This document shows positions 26,088 through 35,366 of a stretch of 64,000 nt of DNA, piece by piece. Location: contig JAMPIQ010000002.1 of NCBI GenBank assembly GCA_024699855.1, forward strand, positions 5,828,001-5,892,000, read 5' to 3'. Source of the stretch: Aphelenchoides besseyi (Eukaryota > Nematoda > Chromadorea > Rhabditida > Aphelenchoididae). The position numbers and the translations under genes are program-made. How positions within the stretch are numbered: the stretch's first letter is position 1; each line of letters starts with the position of its first letter. The notes beneath the pieces were generated by a model. It did not search any database and was not told the origin of the DNA. It was given only the letters and a program-made list of their open reading frames with translations.

Positions 26088-27002
26088 ATGTATTACCGTC
26101 GATCGTTTGTGTACTACTACGGAGATGAATCCGGAAAATGATTTCTGGAACCGAACAAATACGCAGCTCAAAGCAAGTTGTTCAACGAATACAAATTTAA
26201 AATTGAGAAGATTGTCGAAGGAGAGGATACGCGGTATGTTTTGTGATGAAAATATCTTAATGATTGTGTTGGATATCAGCTATGAACTGATGAGGATAAT
26301 CATTCATCGGGAGGTTCAAAAGTGCATGACGAAGGAGCAAATTGAGTTGGTAAATCGGATTGTCGGCGACGTCGTGATAATTGAAGGTACTCAATTTTTT
26401 GGAATATTGAGTATTTGTTTGTTTCTAGGCAAACATAACAAAGAGCTTGCAATGCTGAAAAATGTAATGAAATACCGAATGAAACGAAAAGGTTGTAAAG
26501 CTAGTGATCTTCCTTTGACATTGGAGATTTCAGATATTCGTCCAGGCGGTAATATGAGAACGTACGATAATGCAGCACTTTACGACCGTTTTTAAGGAGA
26601 TTTTTATTGGAAGGTGAGTGATCAATTCACTTAAATATATGTTTTATTGTCTAGAAGAAGAAAAGGCTGTGCCTCGTTTGTCTGTCGTGGCATAAGAGCC
26701 TTGTTAGTTATATCCGGGAAAAGCATTTGCATAGTGAAGAGAAAGTGTCGGATTACAAAAGAAAAGTTACCGAAGATTACGATGTTGATGTGAAAGGAAA
26801 TAGAAGAAACAAATCTTTCATTGAGTGCAACAAGTGCAAGAATGTCATTCAAGCAAAAAGCTTTACGCGTCACGCGTTCGAACACATGGAACGCACGGTA
26901 GCCGGAAAAGCAAAGCAAGCGACTCGCAACGACTTTTTGATTAAAGAGCAGACGGAGAATGAGTGGAATGAACGGTTTGTAAGTGTTATGTCATTGGTTT
27001 AG
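26088..27002 (+). pseudogene. Zinc-finger-like gene remnant, upstream part
   Basis: A chain of exons reads in one frame with normal short introns (26229-26273 and about 26388-26429, then 26615-26654). It encodes LFNEYKFKIEKIVEGEDTR, then YELMRIIIHREVQKCMTKEQ, then a C2H2-like finger (CLVCLSWHKSLVSYIREKH) and another (CNKCKNVIQAKSFTRHAFEH). Two in-frame stops break it: TGA at 26139-26141 and TAA shortly before the intron at 26615. The stops with otherwise intact splice sites suggest a recently dead gene. A real gene starting after the first stop is an alternative. Further coding-like sequence at 27010-27130 (KKDGLIGEQKANVIQKVE) may be another exon. Confidence 0.55.
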
Positions 27003-27484
27003 TGGTGGTTTACGGTAAGAAAGATGGTTTGATCGGTGAACAAAAAGCGAACGTGATTCAAAAGGTCGAGACGAACAAAATGCCCGTGAAACGTAAGCCC
27101 TTCGGACCGTTGAAACCACTAGTTGCCTGTGAATTCAGAATTTTATTTGAGATTCGAAATCTTGAAGAAAAGTTAGTCAGGTGTTTTTTTCGCGAGCTCA
27201 TATTGACGAGAAGTATTTTATTGTGGTGTGATTTAGTTATGAAGGTGAGACAAGACGCTGGAGTAAAAACTGGAGACATCGTTGTGCGGAAGTTGGATTT
27301 TTACTTTACACTCTCTATACAAGGTTTTTTGGTTCCAATTATTTTAAGCTAAAAGAATAAACATTTATGACACTTTGAGATCGTATTAATTTTTGAGCCT
27401 CCGTATTGTCCGTTTTATTTGATTGTAGCCGAATTCGAAACATTTTTACGCTATTTTTAATATTGTAAAATTATTTTTCGGAAA

Positions 27485-27770
27485 TGTCCGCAACGGACAC
27501 AAACGCCGATCCGTTTCATTTTGATCGGATCGACGGCGGCTCGCCTTTTCTCGCTCCGTGATGTCCTATTGCTGTTTTAATTCGTTTCTTTTGATTGTTT
27601 CTCTTTTTGCGTAGTCGTTAATTAAACGGTTTATTAACCCAAGTTTGAGGTCCAATCAACTTGGGCATCGGCCAAGAAGGTATCGTTCGCGGGTTTCTAA
27701 GAGAGGAACTCGACGGGCACTTCATTGCCCAACGAAGCGTGTTTGAGAGGAGATCTTTGGGTCTCTTTCA
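27485..27770 (+). repeat. 5' LTR
   Basis: 286 bp, TG...CA ended. It opens with a perfect hairpin TGTCCG-CAA-CGGACA. The SL1-like leader begins at base 144. The only difference seen from the 3' LTR is T at 27686 against C at 30749. Confidence 0.93.
27628..27770 (+). ncRNA. SL1-like spliced-leader RNA unit inside the 5' LTR
   Basis: Bases 27628-27649 match the 22-nt nematode SL1 leader at 20 positions, differing at positions 7 and 9, and include the full core CCCAAGTTTGAG. As in an SL RNA, the leader is followed directly by a GT donor (27650). CCCAAGTT (27638-27645) pairs perfectly with AACTTGGG (27658-27665) around the splice site, as in stem-loop I of SL RNAs. Two more hairpins follow: GGGC/GCCC at 27715-27730 and GAGATC-TTTG-GGTCTC at 27750-27765. 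No strong Sm site is seen; GTGTTTGAG between the last hairpins is weak. Whether it is transcribed, and by which promoter, is unknown. Confidence 0.7.
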
Positions 27771-27789
27771 TGGTGCAAGAATCAGATTC
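27771..27789 (+). other. Primer-binding site candidate
   Basis: TGGTGCAAGAATCAG starts directly after the LTR. The TGG start fits the complement of a tRNA CCA end. Which tRNA cannot be told without the host tRNA set. Confidence 0.6.
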
Positions 27790-28007
27790 CTACCGCAGCA
27801 TACGAATATACTACACATTCCGTTTCTGTACGAGTTCCTCAGTGTCATTCCTCAAGTTAATTCCCGGAAATCATCGACTTTCACGCTAAGTTCTTCTTTC
27901 CACACCGTGACGTCAGAGATCAGAGCAACAGTACAAACGCTCTCTTAAGCCCATCAGTTGTCTGCCGCCCACGAGACCATTAGCTAAAAGGTTTCCGTCG
28001 GACGTGA

Positions 28008-28379
28008 AAGCATTGCGAACAAAAAGCCGTCAAGATTCGACCCCGGATCAGAGCACCTTCCGAGCCGCGAGAACGATCACTGACAGTACCGCAAATTTCT
28101 TCTCGTTCAACGAAGAGGCAACGAGCAGGTAGATCGGTAGTCGACTTGCAGGCCGAAAAACGACCGCATATTCGCGCGCCCTCGACACCACCAATTGAGC
28201 CTCTTCTGAAGGCACAAGACGTAAGTTTGAGTGGCAGTGCAAAGCAGGTTGTGGTGCTTGAAGAACCATCAGTTTCTGAACGGATTAACTCGTTTGATTA
28301 CAGTGACCAAATTCAACTCGACTACAGTCAAACCGAACGCACGAACTCGCCATCGAAAGCGAAGAAAACAAATTCGTGA
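28008..28379 (+). CDS. Short internal frame upstream of env
   Basis: The frame is open for 124 codons between stops at 28005 and 28380, with no ATG near its left end. It is rich in Arg, Ser and Pro (PRIRAPSEP near the start, TNSPSKAKKTNS at the end). It may be the remnant of a gag or pol end or a leader exon spliced to env. No retroviral motif is seen. A second overlapping frame (28231-28755) runs into env and is probably noise. Confidence 0.3.
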   Translation, partial: KHCEQKAVKIRPRIRAPSEPRERSLTVPQISSRSTKRQRAGRSVVDLQAEKRPHIRAPSTPPIEPLLKAQDVSLSGSAKQVVVLEEPSVSERINSFDYSDQIQLDYSQTERTNSPSKAKKTNS

Positions 28380-28456
28380 GCAACTAGACGACGCACAAAA
28401 GAACTTTCGACTAACGAAAACCACGCCAAGAATCTTCTGGTGCGAACGTCATCAGG

Positions 28457-30205
28457 ATGATAACTCGACCTCAACGACGAGCGAAAAACGTGGCTCGAAA
28501 CAAGATCTCTCAATGGACGAATCTACTGTCTACTCTGATGATTTTCGCACTCTTAGTCACTTCCGTCATCGCTCAGAAACCGTTCATTTGCCCAAAGAAC
28601 GCACCACATATCCTGTGGATCATGCCATCAATTCCGACGTGTTCGTTCACGGAACACGATCAAGGCGAACCGCTGAGCCTCGAACTGTTCGAAATCAATC
28701 ACCTCCAGTACGAAGTAAACGGTTACCGGTGTCGACACGACACGCAGAGGCATGAGCTGATCACCGATCTCAACGGATATCCACAAGATCGAACGGTGGC
28801 AGTCGAAACCAACGAAATGACCAAAACCGAATGCGAGACGATGATCAGAGAAAAACGATGCAAATTCGGAACACTACAACGGCACGGATCGGTTTGGAGA
28901 ACGAACGACCACGTGGACAGCAGCTATACACCGAATCGACTGAGAAGTCTGATTCGAGGACCAGTCGAAGTCACGACTCACAACTGTGTCTTGGAGAGCA
29001 TTCGAATCTATGCCGAGGTGAATAACATCCATCCGAGTTCCATTGCTACCGACATGAGTCAATGCGAGTACCAACGAGGTTACTGCTCGATCTCAGCAAC
29101 CGAAGCGACGATTTGGGAACCGACGAACGAACAATCGAAGAAGTACCGCAGCCTGGGAAAGAAGCGAGGAACGATGATCGGCCAAAGTTGGATAAGCGCT
29201 ACAGAACAGATGATGCTTACGGTTAGACAAGACGGTGAATGGCAAGATGGATTATGGCTCAACGCTACAGCTCAGAACTACGCGGTTGCAATTCGAACCC
29301 GAAAGCCGAGATCGATGCACAGCGACGACATCGCAGCACGAAATCAGTACGCGATCCACGAGGTCCGAGAAATGATGAAACCGACGATCATCAATCTCTG
29401 CAAACTGATTGAGTTGAATGCGATGGCGACTCATGACCTCATCAAGGCCAACCCACGTCGTTGGGTCCAACGACAATTCAATACGACTGCCATCCACATT
29501 CAGACGATCAGCGACGAGATTTTGCAAATTCACTTGTGCGCCGAAATCCCGGATATCACCTTCGTTCCCTCACCAACGTGCAGATCAACTCCATTAGTTC
29601 GATCCAAGACTCTAGACGAGTTGCAACGATGGTACCTGGATCCTGAGACTTTGGAAATCAGCGAACTCGAAAACCGAGCGTCGTGCAAAACGAATCAACT
29701 CGTTTTGAAGATGAACGACAAGTACCAACGACTCAATCATCACAACGGACAACTCGAAGACTATCCAATCAAACGACCTGAAGATCGAAAGCTCACCATG
29801 ATAACTGAAGAGCCAATCATTCGAGCGTGGAACCACCCAGATCAACACTCATGGCACAACAGATTGATTGACGACCTCCATCGAGCGGCGAAGGCACATC
29901 TTGACGCACGACCGGTTACCCAGTCGCTTCAACATCTACCACTCATCGCTGAATTAGAAGCGATCTGGCCACCGACGTGGATGGAATATTCGTTGATCTG
30001 TTTCGTCTCAATGGTTACGACCCTCTCAACTCTATTGGCCGTTCGATGGTGTTGGAGCCGAACACAACCCGTCAAACGCATTCGAATGCGAATCCGAAGT
30101 CGACGTGCGAGTGCAAACGACATCGAATTTACGCCAACGAGCCCAACGAAACAAACCGTTCGTTTCGCTCCAAGCACCTACAACAAGGACAACTGGCATC
30201 AATGA
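28457..30205 (+). CDS. Envelope-like transmembrane glycoprotein of the LTR element
   Basis: The uninterrupted 582-codon frame has no inactivating lesion. A hydrophobic signal segment (LLSTLMIFALLVTSVIA) ends near residue 38. A long ectodomain with about a dozen cysteines follows, with few N-glycosylation sites (NATA, NTTA). A single membrane segment near residues 517-540 (YSLICFVSMVTTLSTLLAV) leads to a basic cytoplasmic tail of about 50 residues. This is the layout of a type I viral surface glycoprotein. The spacing C-x6-C before SISATEATIW recalls glycoproteins of negative-strand viruses (rhabdo- and chuvirus type), which BEL/Pao elements are known to have captured. That link is inference. 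No furin-type site or fusion peptide is assigned. Confidence 0.8.
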   Translation: MITRPQRRAKNVARNKISQWTNLLSTLMIFALLVTSVIAQKPFICPKNAPHILWIMPSIPTCSFTEHDQGEPLSLELFEINHLQYEVNGYRCRHDTQRHELITDLNGYPQDRTVAVETNEMTKTECETMIREKRCKFGTLQRHGSVWRTNDHVDSSYTPNRLRSLIRGPVEVTTHNCVLESIRIYAEVNNIHPSSIATDMSQCEYQRGYCSISATEATIWEPTNEQSKKYRSLGKKRGTMIGQSWISATEQMMLTVRQDGEWQDGLWLNATAQNYAVAIRTRKPRSMHSDDIAARNQYAIHEVREMMKPTIINLCKLIELNAMATHDLIKANPRRWVQRQFNTTAIHIQTISDEILQIHLCAEIPDITFVPSPTCRSTPLVRSKTLDELQRWYLDPETLEISELENRASCKTNQLVLKMNDKYQRLNHHNGQLEDYPIKRPEDRKLTMITEEPIIRAWNHPDQHSWHNRLIDDLHRAAKAHLDARPVTQSLQHLPLIAELEAIWPPTWMEYSLICFVSMVTTLSTLLAVRWCWSRTQPVKRIRMRIRSRRASANDIEFTPTSPTKQTVRFAPSTYNKDNWHQ

Positions 30206-30547
30206 GTAATCGACTTCACTCGTTTACCAAGTTTGTTTATCACGGTCACAACCTGCTTCATTTTCTTTGCTCTTTGAACCTTCAAATTAGCCAAAATGGG
30301 ATACGGGAGGTTTTTGTTCCTACGGGTTTTTCCTCACCGTCCCGGTCTATTCTACTTCCGTCAATTATCTAGTTACGAACCGTCGAGCGATTGTAAATCA
30401 GTCGACGACTCCTTTCAGTTAAACCTTCCAATCTAATCCACTCGTTCAATTCCGTTTCGCATTGGGAATTTGAGTTACTATTCTTCCGAAGACCTCCCAA
30501 TGGGTCGCTCTTTAAATCTGACTCACAACCTTCGTCTCGGCCCGGAG

Positions 30548-30833
30548 TGTCCGCAACGGACACAAACGCCGATCCGTTTCATTTTGATCGGATCGACGGC
30601 GGCTCGCCTTTTCTCGCTCCGTGATGTCCTATTGCTGTTTTAATTCGTTTCTTTTGATTGTTTCTCTTTTTGCGTAGTCGTTAATTAAACGGTTTATTAA
30701 CCCAAGTTTGAGGTCCAATCAACTTGGGCATCGGCCAAGAAGGTATCGCTCGCGGGTTTCTAAGAGAGGAACTCGACGGGCACTTCATTGCCCAACGAAG
30801 CGTGTTTGAGAGGAGATCTTTGGGTCTCTTTCA
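30548..30833 (+). repeat. 3' LTR
   Basis: 286 bp, matching 27485-27770 at all but one base as read. It carries the second copy of the SL1-like leader at 30691-30712 with the same donor and hairpins. Confidence 0.93.
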
Positions 30834-30837
30834 GAAA

Positions 30838-31090
30838 GATGAAATTCTTAAGTTCGGAGTTTTATTTGGATTCTGGAGTAAATTCTATTTTGCTCGGTCT
30901 TATTTCAATCTTCAACGACACATCAACAGAACGCACATCGGAAAGTACACGTTGGAGTTCGATTTCCATTGCTCTCATGAGCTGAGCATTTAGATTCGAA
31001 TGTGTGGAGTGCAAACGTCGATTTAAAGAAGCCGATACGTTGAAGTAGCACAAGAAAGATGTGCATCAATTCAATTTAAAACTTCAGCAA
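30838..31090 (+). pseudogene. Zinc-finger remnant, downstream part
   Basis: Right of the LTR element, one frame reads FYFARSYFNLQRHINRTH, which has the second half of a C2H2 finger but lacks its cysteines. A little later FECVECKRRFKEADTLK is followed by a TAG stop and then HKKDVH, a finger with a stop in the linker. It may be the tail of the broken gene left of the element. The exons cannot be joined. Confidence 0.5.
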
Positions 31091-31281
31091 GTTGTTGATC
31101 TTGTTCAAAAACATTCGAACGTAACTTCGATCTTCGCCAACCCTTTCCTTTAGTTCATAGCCAACAACAAAGGTTTTTGTGTCGCTTTTCTGCTAAATCG
31201 TTTAAGACACATTTAATTTGCATGCGACATATTAAAAGCCGATGTAAACTCTCGTCGAGGTCATGATTGTTTATTGGATTT

Positions 31282-31805
31282 TCAATAAAGAGTTTGATTA
31301 CGTAGTTTACCATAAGATATTCTCAAGAATGTTGTTCTGACGTACTTCTTCTTCCATTCTAGAACAGTTTTTGGATGAAATACAAAACTAACAACGTACA
31401 TAGGGATAATGTTGCGAATAAAACGTTCCATTTTATTCGACATCGCACATCGATTTTGCATTTCCGCATTCAACTTCATGTGTTCGTATTGAATTCCAAT
31501 TTCTTCCTTCGAACAATTGCTAAACGCAAGCGAAATGATCGATGTAACAAGCTAAAACACAACCTTGTTTCAAGACATTGATCGGCGTAGTAGATACTCG
31601 CATCGCATTCCTTATCGCTCACGTACAACTTGGTTTTGTCCATCTTCCCGACTTGATCGACTCGAATGTGTGGATGATCGACAACAGAAAATTTCTCGTG
31701 AACTCGCTCCGTGCCATCATGGCGAATGGTGATCTCAACACCAACGCGAATGTCCACTTTCTCCTCTTCTTCATTTTCAGTCTCAGCAGTCGGTGGTCTT
31801 TCCAT
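31282..31805 (-). CDS. Unknown two-exon protein
   Basis: Exons 31564-31805 and 31282-31519 join in frame (AG|C) to 159 residues. The N-terminus is acidic (MERPPTAETENEEEEK), followed by a beta-rich-looking part (VDIRVGVEITIRHDGTERVH), a short Cys-containing stretch, and a C-terminal half with one hydrophobic segment (IIPMYVVSFVF) and many basic residues. No family recognised. The intron is 44 bp. The frame extends past the ATG only through an alternative start codon, so the ATG at 31805 was chosen. Confidence 0.6.
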
Positions 31806-32511
31806 TGTTAAAGTCAAAAGTGAAGAGCGTTTTTACGAGCAATGAAGTTGGCAGTCAGTTTTGCTGGAGCGTAATTCCGTTTGCTTTTGCTTCAAACTTG
31901 TATTTTGCACACGAACAAACTCACCAGCAACTTCGCTAATACCCATTAGCCACGTGCACATTATCGAATGAGAAGTGGTGTAAAATGAAAACGAATAACG
32001 TGAAAATAACTCTAAAGGAACAGAAATCAACTTCTCTGCAACGTGAAGACTATTTTTGGATTGCAACCTTTTTGTAAATCGTATACTTTGATTGAGTCTT
32101 TTATCTTGCATTCTACCGATCGATCTGATCTAACAATGACAACAAGACAGCAACTGACCGTAACGTCTACGATTTTTCATTATTGTTCTCAGCGTTTACA
32201 CACGAAACGACATTTGCGATTATTTTCGCTTTTTCATTTTGCGGAATCGACGACCGCAAATAAACGCGACGATCATCATCATCGCGTATTTCGCAGATGT
32301 TTGTGATAAAGGGATCTTCTTTTTGATCCACGACGATCCACTTCTTATGATCAATGACTGTTGAAATGAACTTAACGTGTTATTTTATATGTGCTCTTCA
32401 TGTCGTCATTAAACATTTCCTCTTAAGATTTTCAACTTTTTGGCTCATGTGTGTTGAAGAGGTCCACACGCTCAATTGATACAAAAAAAAAGTGTCTTTT
32501 TTATCTCCGAA
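31806..32511. other. Divergent intergenic stretch
   Basis: Likely holds the promoters of the unknown minus-strand gene and the plus-strand sugar transporter. No coding segment or recognisable element was seen. Confidence 0.4.
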
Positions 32512-34344
32512 ATGGTCGTTCAACCACAGACTGTTGCTTCGAAAGCACCAGCGGGTCGTGGCTCGCGAGTTGGTCCACAGAGTTTGTCCGACAGTAAAAT
32601 GACTACTAAATTTCACCGAGTTGATGATGGAGCAACATCAACCGCCACATTCTGGCAAACGATACGATTGTTCTTAACCGGGATCTGTTGCTGTGCTGGA
32701 AGTTTCAATTTCGGTTGGTCTATTTCGCTTATCAATCCACTCGCTGATGTCCTGCAAAGTTTTCTTCAACGATCGTTAGAAAGGTAATTTACTTAAAGCC
32801 AATATTTTTCATTATGATAGTGGTTTCAACACAATTACATTAAATGTTTAGACATCTTGGATTCAAATTAACATCGTGGAACTTGAATTTACTTTGGCCG
32901 ACCGTAGCTGGTTTAGTTTTTGTAGGCTCATTTTTGGGAGCACTTCTAACACCACGAGCAATAAAACTCTGCGGTCTAAACGGTACTTTTGTTTTATCAT
33001 CAACTGTAAGCTTCGTTGTAGTATATTCATGTGCTAATGTGATTTAAGTTTATTTGTGTATCGCTACTTATGGCTGCAATTTCTGAACCAACATTCAGTG
33101 CAGAGCTTTTTATTTTTCATCGATTGTTAATTGGAATTGGCGTTGGATTGGCTACTCCCGTTCAAAGCATCTATTTGTCTGAAATCAGCCCAATTCGATA
33201 TCGTGGCTCAATGGGCACACTCACCGGTTTTGCTACATCGATAGGTTACGTAGCTGCAAGTGGAATTGGTCTACCGACTTTACTCGGCAAACCTTATCTA
33301 TGGCGTTGGGCGTACATTATTGAAACTGTTCCTTCGCTAATACAAATGATCTCACTGGCATGTTTTCTTCGTCAAACACCAATACGTTTGTTGAAAGCAG
33401 GATATGAAAAAGAAGCTCTCCAATCACTTCAACTGTTTCATACTAAAACCGACGCTTTAAATCAATTAGAAATCTTGGAACGTGAAGTTAATTCGACCAA
33501 AAATCAAAATGACGACGATTCCTTTGCTTCTTTGTGGAGGTAATAATTTGATTACCGACATCTTTATGTTCTATTTAGGGAATCGCGAAGTGCGTTGATT
33601 ATTTGCGTGTTGCTGAATTGCACAGTTAGTTTCTCGGGTATTTTGGCGGCTGGTTTCTTTGGCACCTTGTTACTGCACAACATTGGCTTCAGTCATACAG
33701 CGGCTGCCTACGCCAATTTTCTGGCATCTTTTTCTGGATTAGCAGGAAACTTTATCGGAACATTTACCGTGGACAAGGTCGATCGTTCGAAGGAATGAAA
33801 AGCAATCAATTTCTTTTAGATTGGACGTCGAGTTTTGATTATCGGATGTCTGTTATTCTTGGCCTTTCTTAATTGTGCATTAATGATCTTGGTATTCGTA
33901 TTCGAGTATACGGAAGATGTGAGAACCGGCTATGCGTTTCTTGTCATTTTCATAATCTTTCTGTTTGTGTTTTCTGTTGGTGTTGGACCGTTAGGTAAAA
34001 ATGATTGATTGCTTAAAACTGAACAAGTTACTTTAGCTTGGATGTTGCCTAGTGAACTCAGCACGTTGCAATATAGAGCTCGGCTTCAAAGTATTTCCGT
34101 GTCGTGTCAATACTTCACTTGTTTTCTTTCATCACTTATCTTTCTGCCTTTATATCGTCAAGTTGGTTCTTTGAGTTTTTTGATTTTTATTGTTCCTCTT
34201 GGCTTGTGTTCGTTGTTTTTGTTTATGCAGCTTCCGGAATCAAAGAATCGCTCGATCAACGAAATCGTTGATGATCTTCAGCGACGTTCTCTTTTGAACC
34301 AAAAAGCTACGCGTGTAATGAACAACAACAATCAAGAAGCATAA
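32512..34344 (+). CDS. GLUT/SLC2-type sugar transporter
   Basis: About six exons encode a twelve-helix major-facilitator transporter. The start MVVQPQTVASKAPAG precedes a long cytoplasmic N-terminus; TM1 contains NFGWSISLINP. Family signatures are clear: SIYLSEISPIRYRGSMGT after TM4, the charged central loop, VDKIGRR after TM8 (split by an intron near 33779-33819), and LPESKNRSINEI after TM12, in place of the PETKG motif. The substrate is probably a hexose moved by facilitated diffusion at the plasma membrane. QLS-type selectivity residues were not assigned. The stop follows NNNNQEA. Confidence 0.88.
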
Positions 34345-34395
34345 GTGCAATCTCCTCAATAATTCAAATTGTTTTAATGTATGTGAATACGTGTA

Positions 34396-34870
34396 TTATG
34401 CAATAGGTAGCAGTAAAAGATAATCTTCGTTTACAATTGAGATCAGTGCTTGAACTGATTTGTACAGGCCGATGAAAAGCCACGTTGTAGCTTCGAGAAG
34501 CACGTAACAAACAATGCAAACCGTCGTGATTACCACAGGAAAGTTCATTTCAATTAACTGATTGCTAGTCCTCATTGAAGGCCTTTGTTCATGACAGCAA
34601 ATTCAAAAAGCCAAGAAAACTGTGAAGCAGAGAATATGATCAAATAAGTTTCTTGTTCAGCTCGAAATCATTCCACTCATCTACTTACATAGCCAACCGA
34701 ATACACAGTGGAATACGTGAACAAAAGAAGATAAACGAACGTTTGTAAGACGATATCCGGCTCAATCGTCTCTTTCGAATGACCGGAATTCTAGTAAGTG
34801 GAAATAAAAACCGGCTGATCATTGACTTTCGTTAGTTTGTTTTCATGTGTTTGTTTCACTCGTTTTTTGA
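34396..34870 (-). CDS. Small multi-pass membrane protein, model incomplete
   Basis: Two hydrophobic coding blocks are seen on the minus strand. The first (about 34690-34790) includes DIVLQTFVYLLLFTYSTVYS and ends at a GT donor. The second (34396-34590) includes FPVVITTVCIVCYVLLEA followed by TTWLFIGLYKSV. An exon starting at the acceptor near 34619 continues the first block (SWLFEFAV) but runs to a stop in a different frame from the second block. A missed intron, or a frameshift in a dying gene, would explain it. A possible first exon MFSFKKRVKQ lies near 34870. No family recognised; the hydrophobic segments suggest about four membrane spans. Confidence 0.45.
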
Positions 34871-34991
34871 AAGAAAACATCTGCAATTGAGGCTGTTTGA
34901 AGGAACAATTTTACATTCTCTGTGGTTTCAAAGACGTTCACCTTCGAGAAACAAGAAAACAACATCACGCTTGTAAGTGACAAACGGAACA

Positions 34992-35318
34992 ATGGGAAAC
35001 AATCGGAAAGACGCCTCCGGGCGAGAGTTTTCGAACAATTCACCCGATTGTTTCGGCAACCTTTCGAAACTCTCGATTTACAATCAAAAACACGAACCGC
35101 TTGACTGGGAGTATTATGAGCGGAATGGTAATGAGACGGTGATTTTTGAACAAAATCGAAAAAACGACAAACAGCGCATGATGTTGATTGAAGGGCAAAA
35201 GAAAAACTGGTTCGTTAACGTTGAAAGGGCGTACGAAGACCTTCGAAATGGACCGTCAAGTACTCGAAGGCGCGGCAGTTATTTAGACACCCGTCTTGTT
35301 CATTTTACTCTTAACTGA
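34992..35318 (+). CDS. Small putative N-myristoylated protein
   Basis: A single open frame of 108 residues beginning MGNNRKDASG, a good N-myristoylation start (Gly2, small residues after). The rest is polar, with NWFVNVERAYEDLRNG near the C-terminus. No introns and no recognised domain. It lies 49 bp before the signal-peptide start of the next gene on the same strand, so it could be the upstream member of a short operon or a spurious frame. Confidence 0.4.
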   Translation: MGNNRKDASGREFSNNSPDCFGNLSKLSIYNQKHEPLDWEYYERNGNETVIFEQNRKNDKQRMMLIEGQKKNWFVNVERAYEDLRNGPSSTRRRGSYLDTRLVHFTLN

Positions 35319-35366
35319 ACGTCCAATCACTTTCGACTGCTTCGGATCAGTTGTTTGATCTCACTT

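Larger units (their letters stand above)
27485..30833 (+). mobile_element. Env-only LTR retrotransposon with SL1-like LTR
   Basis: Two 286-bp direct repeats begin TGTCCG and end TTTCA; they differ at one base as read. They are flanked by the 4-bp duplication GAAA (27481-27484 and 30834-30837), so this is a complete integrated element. The internal part (27771-30547, 2777 bp) starts with a TGG-type primer-binding site. It holds one envelope-like gene and one short upstream frame; no reverse transcriptase, integrase or protease fits. It must have been mobilised in trans. No clear polypurine tract was found before the 3' LTR. The superfamily cannot be read without pol; BEL/Pao or Gypsy would both suit. 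It lies within or beside a decayed zinc-finger gene. Confidence 0.9.

Noticed and set aside
28231..28755. 174-codon frame overlapping the start of env
   Set aside because: Arg/Thr-rich without motifs and sharing DNA with the clear env signal peptide; more likely a by-product of the region's low stop density.
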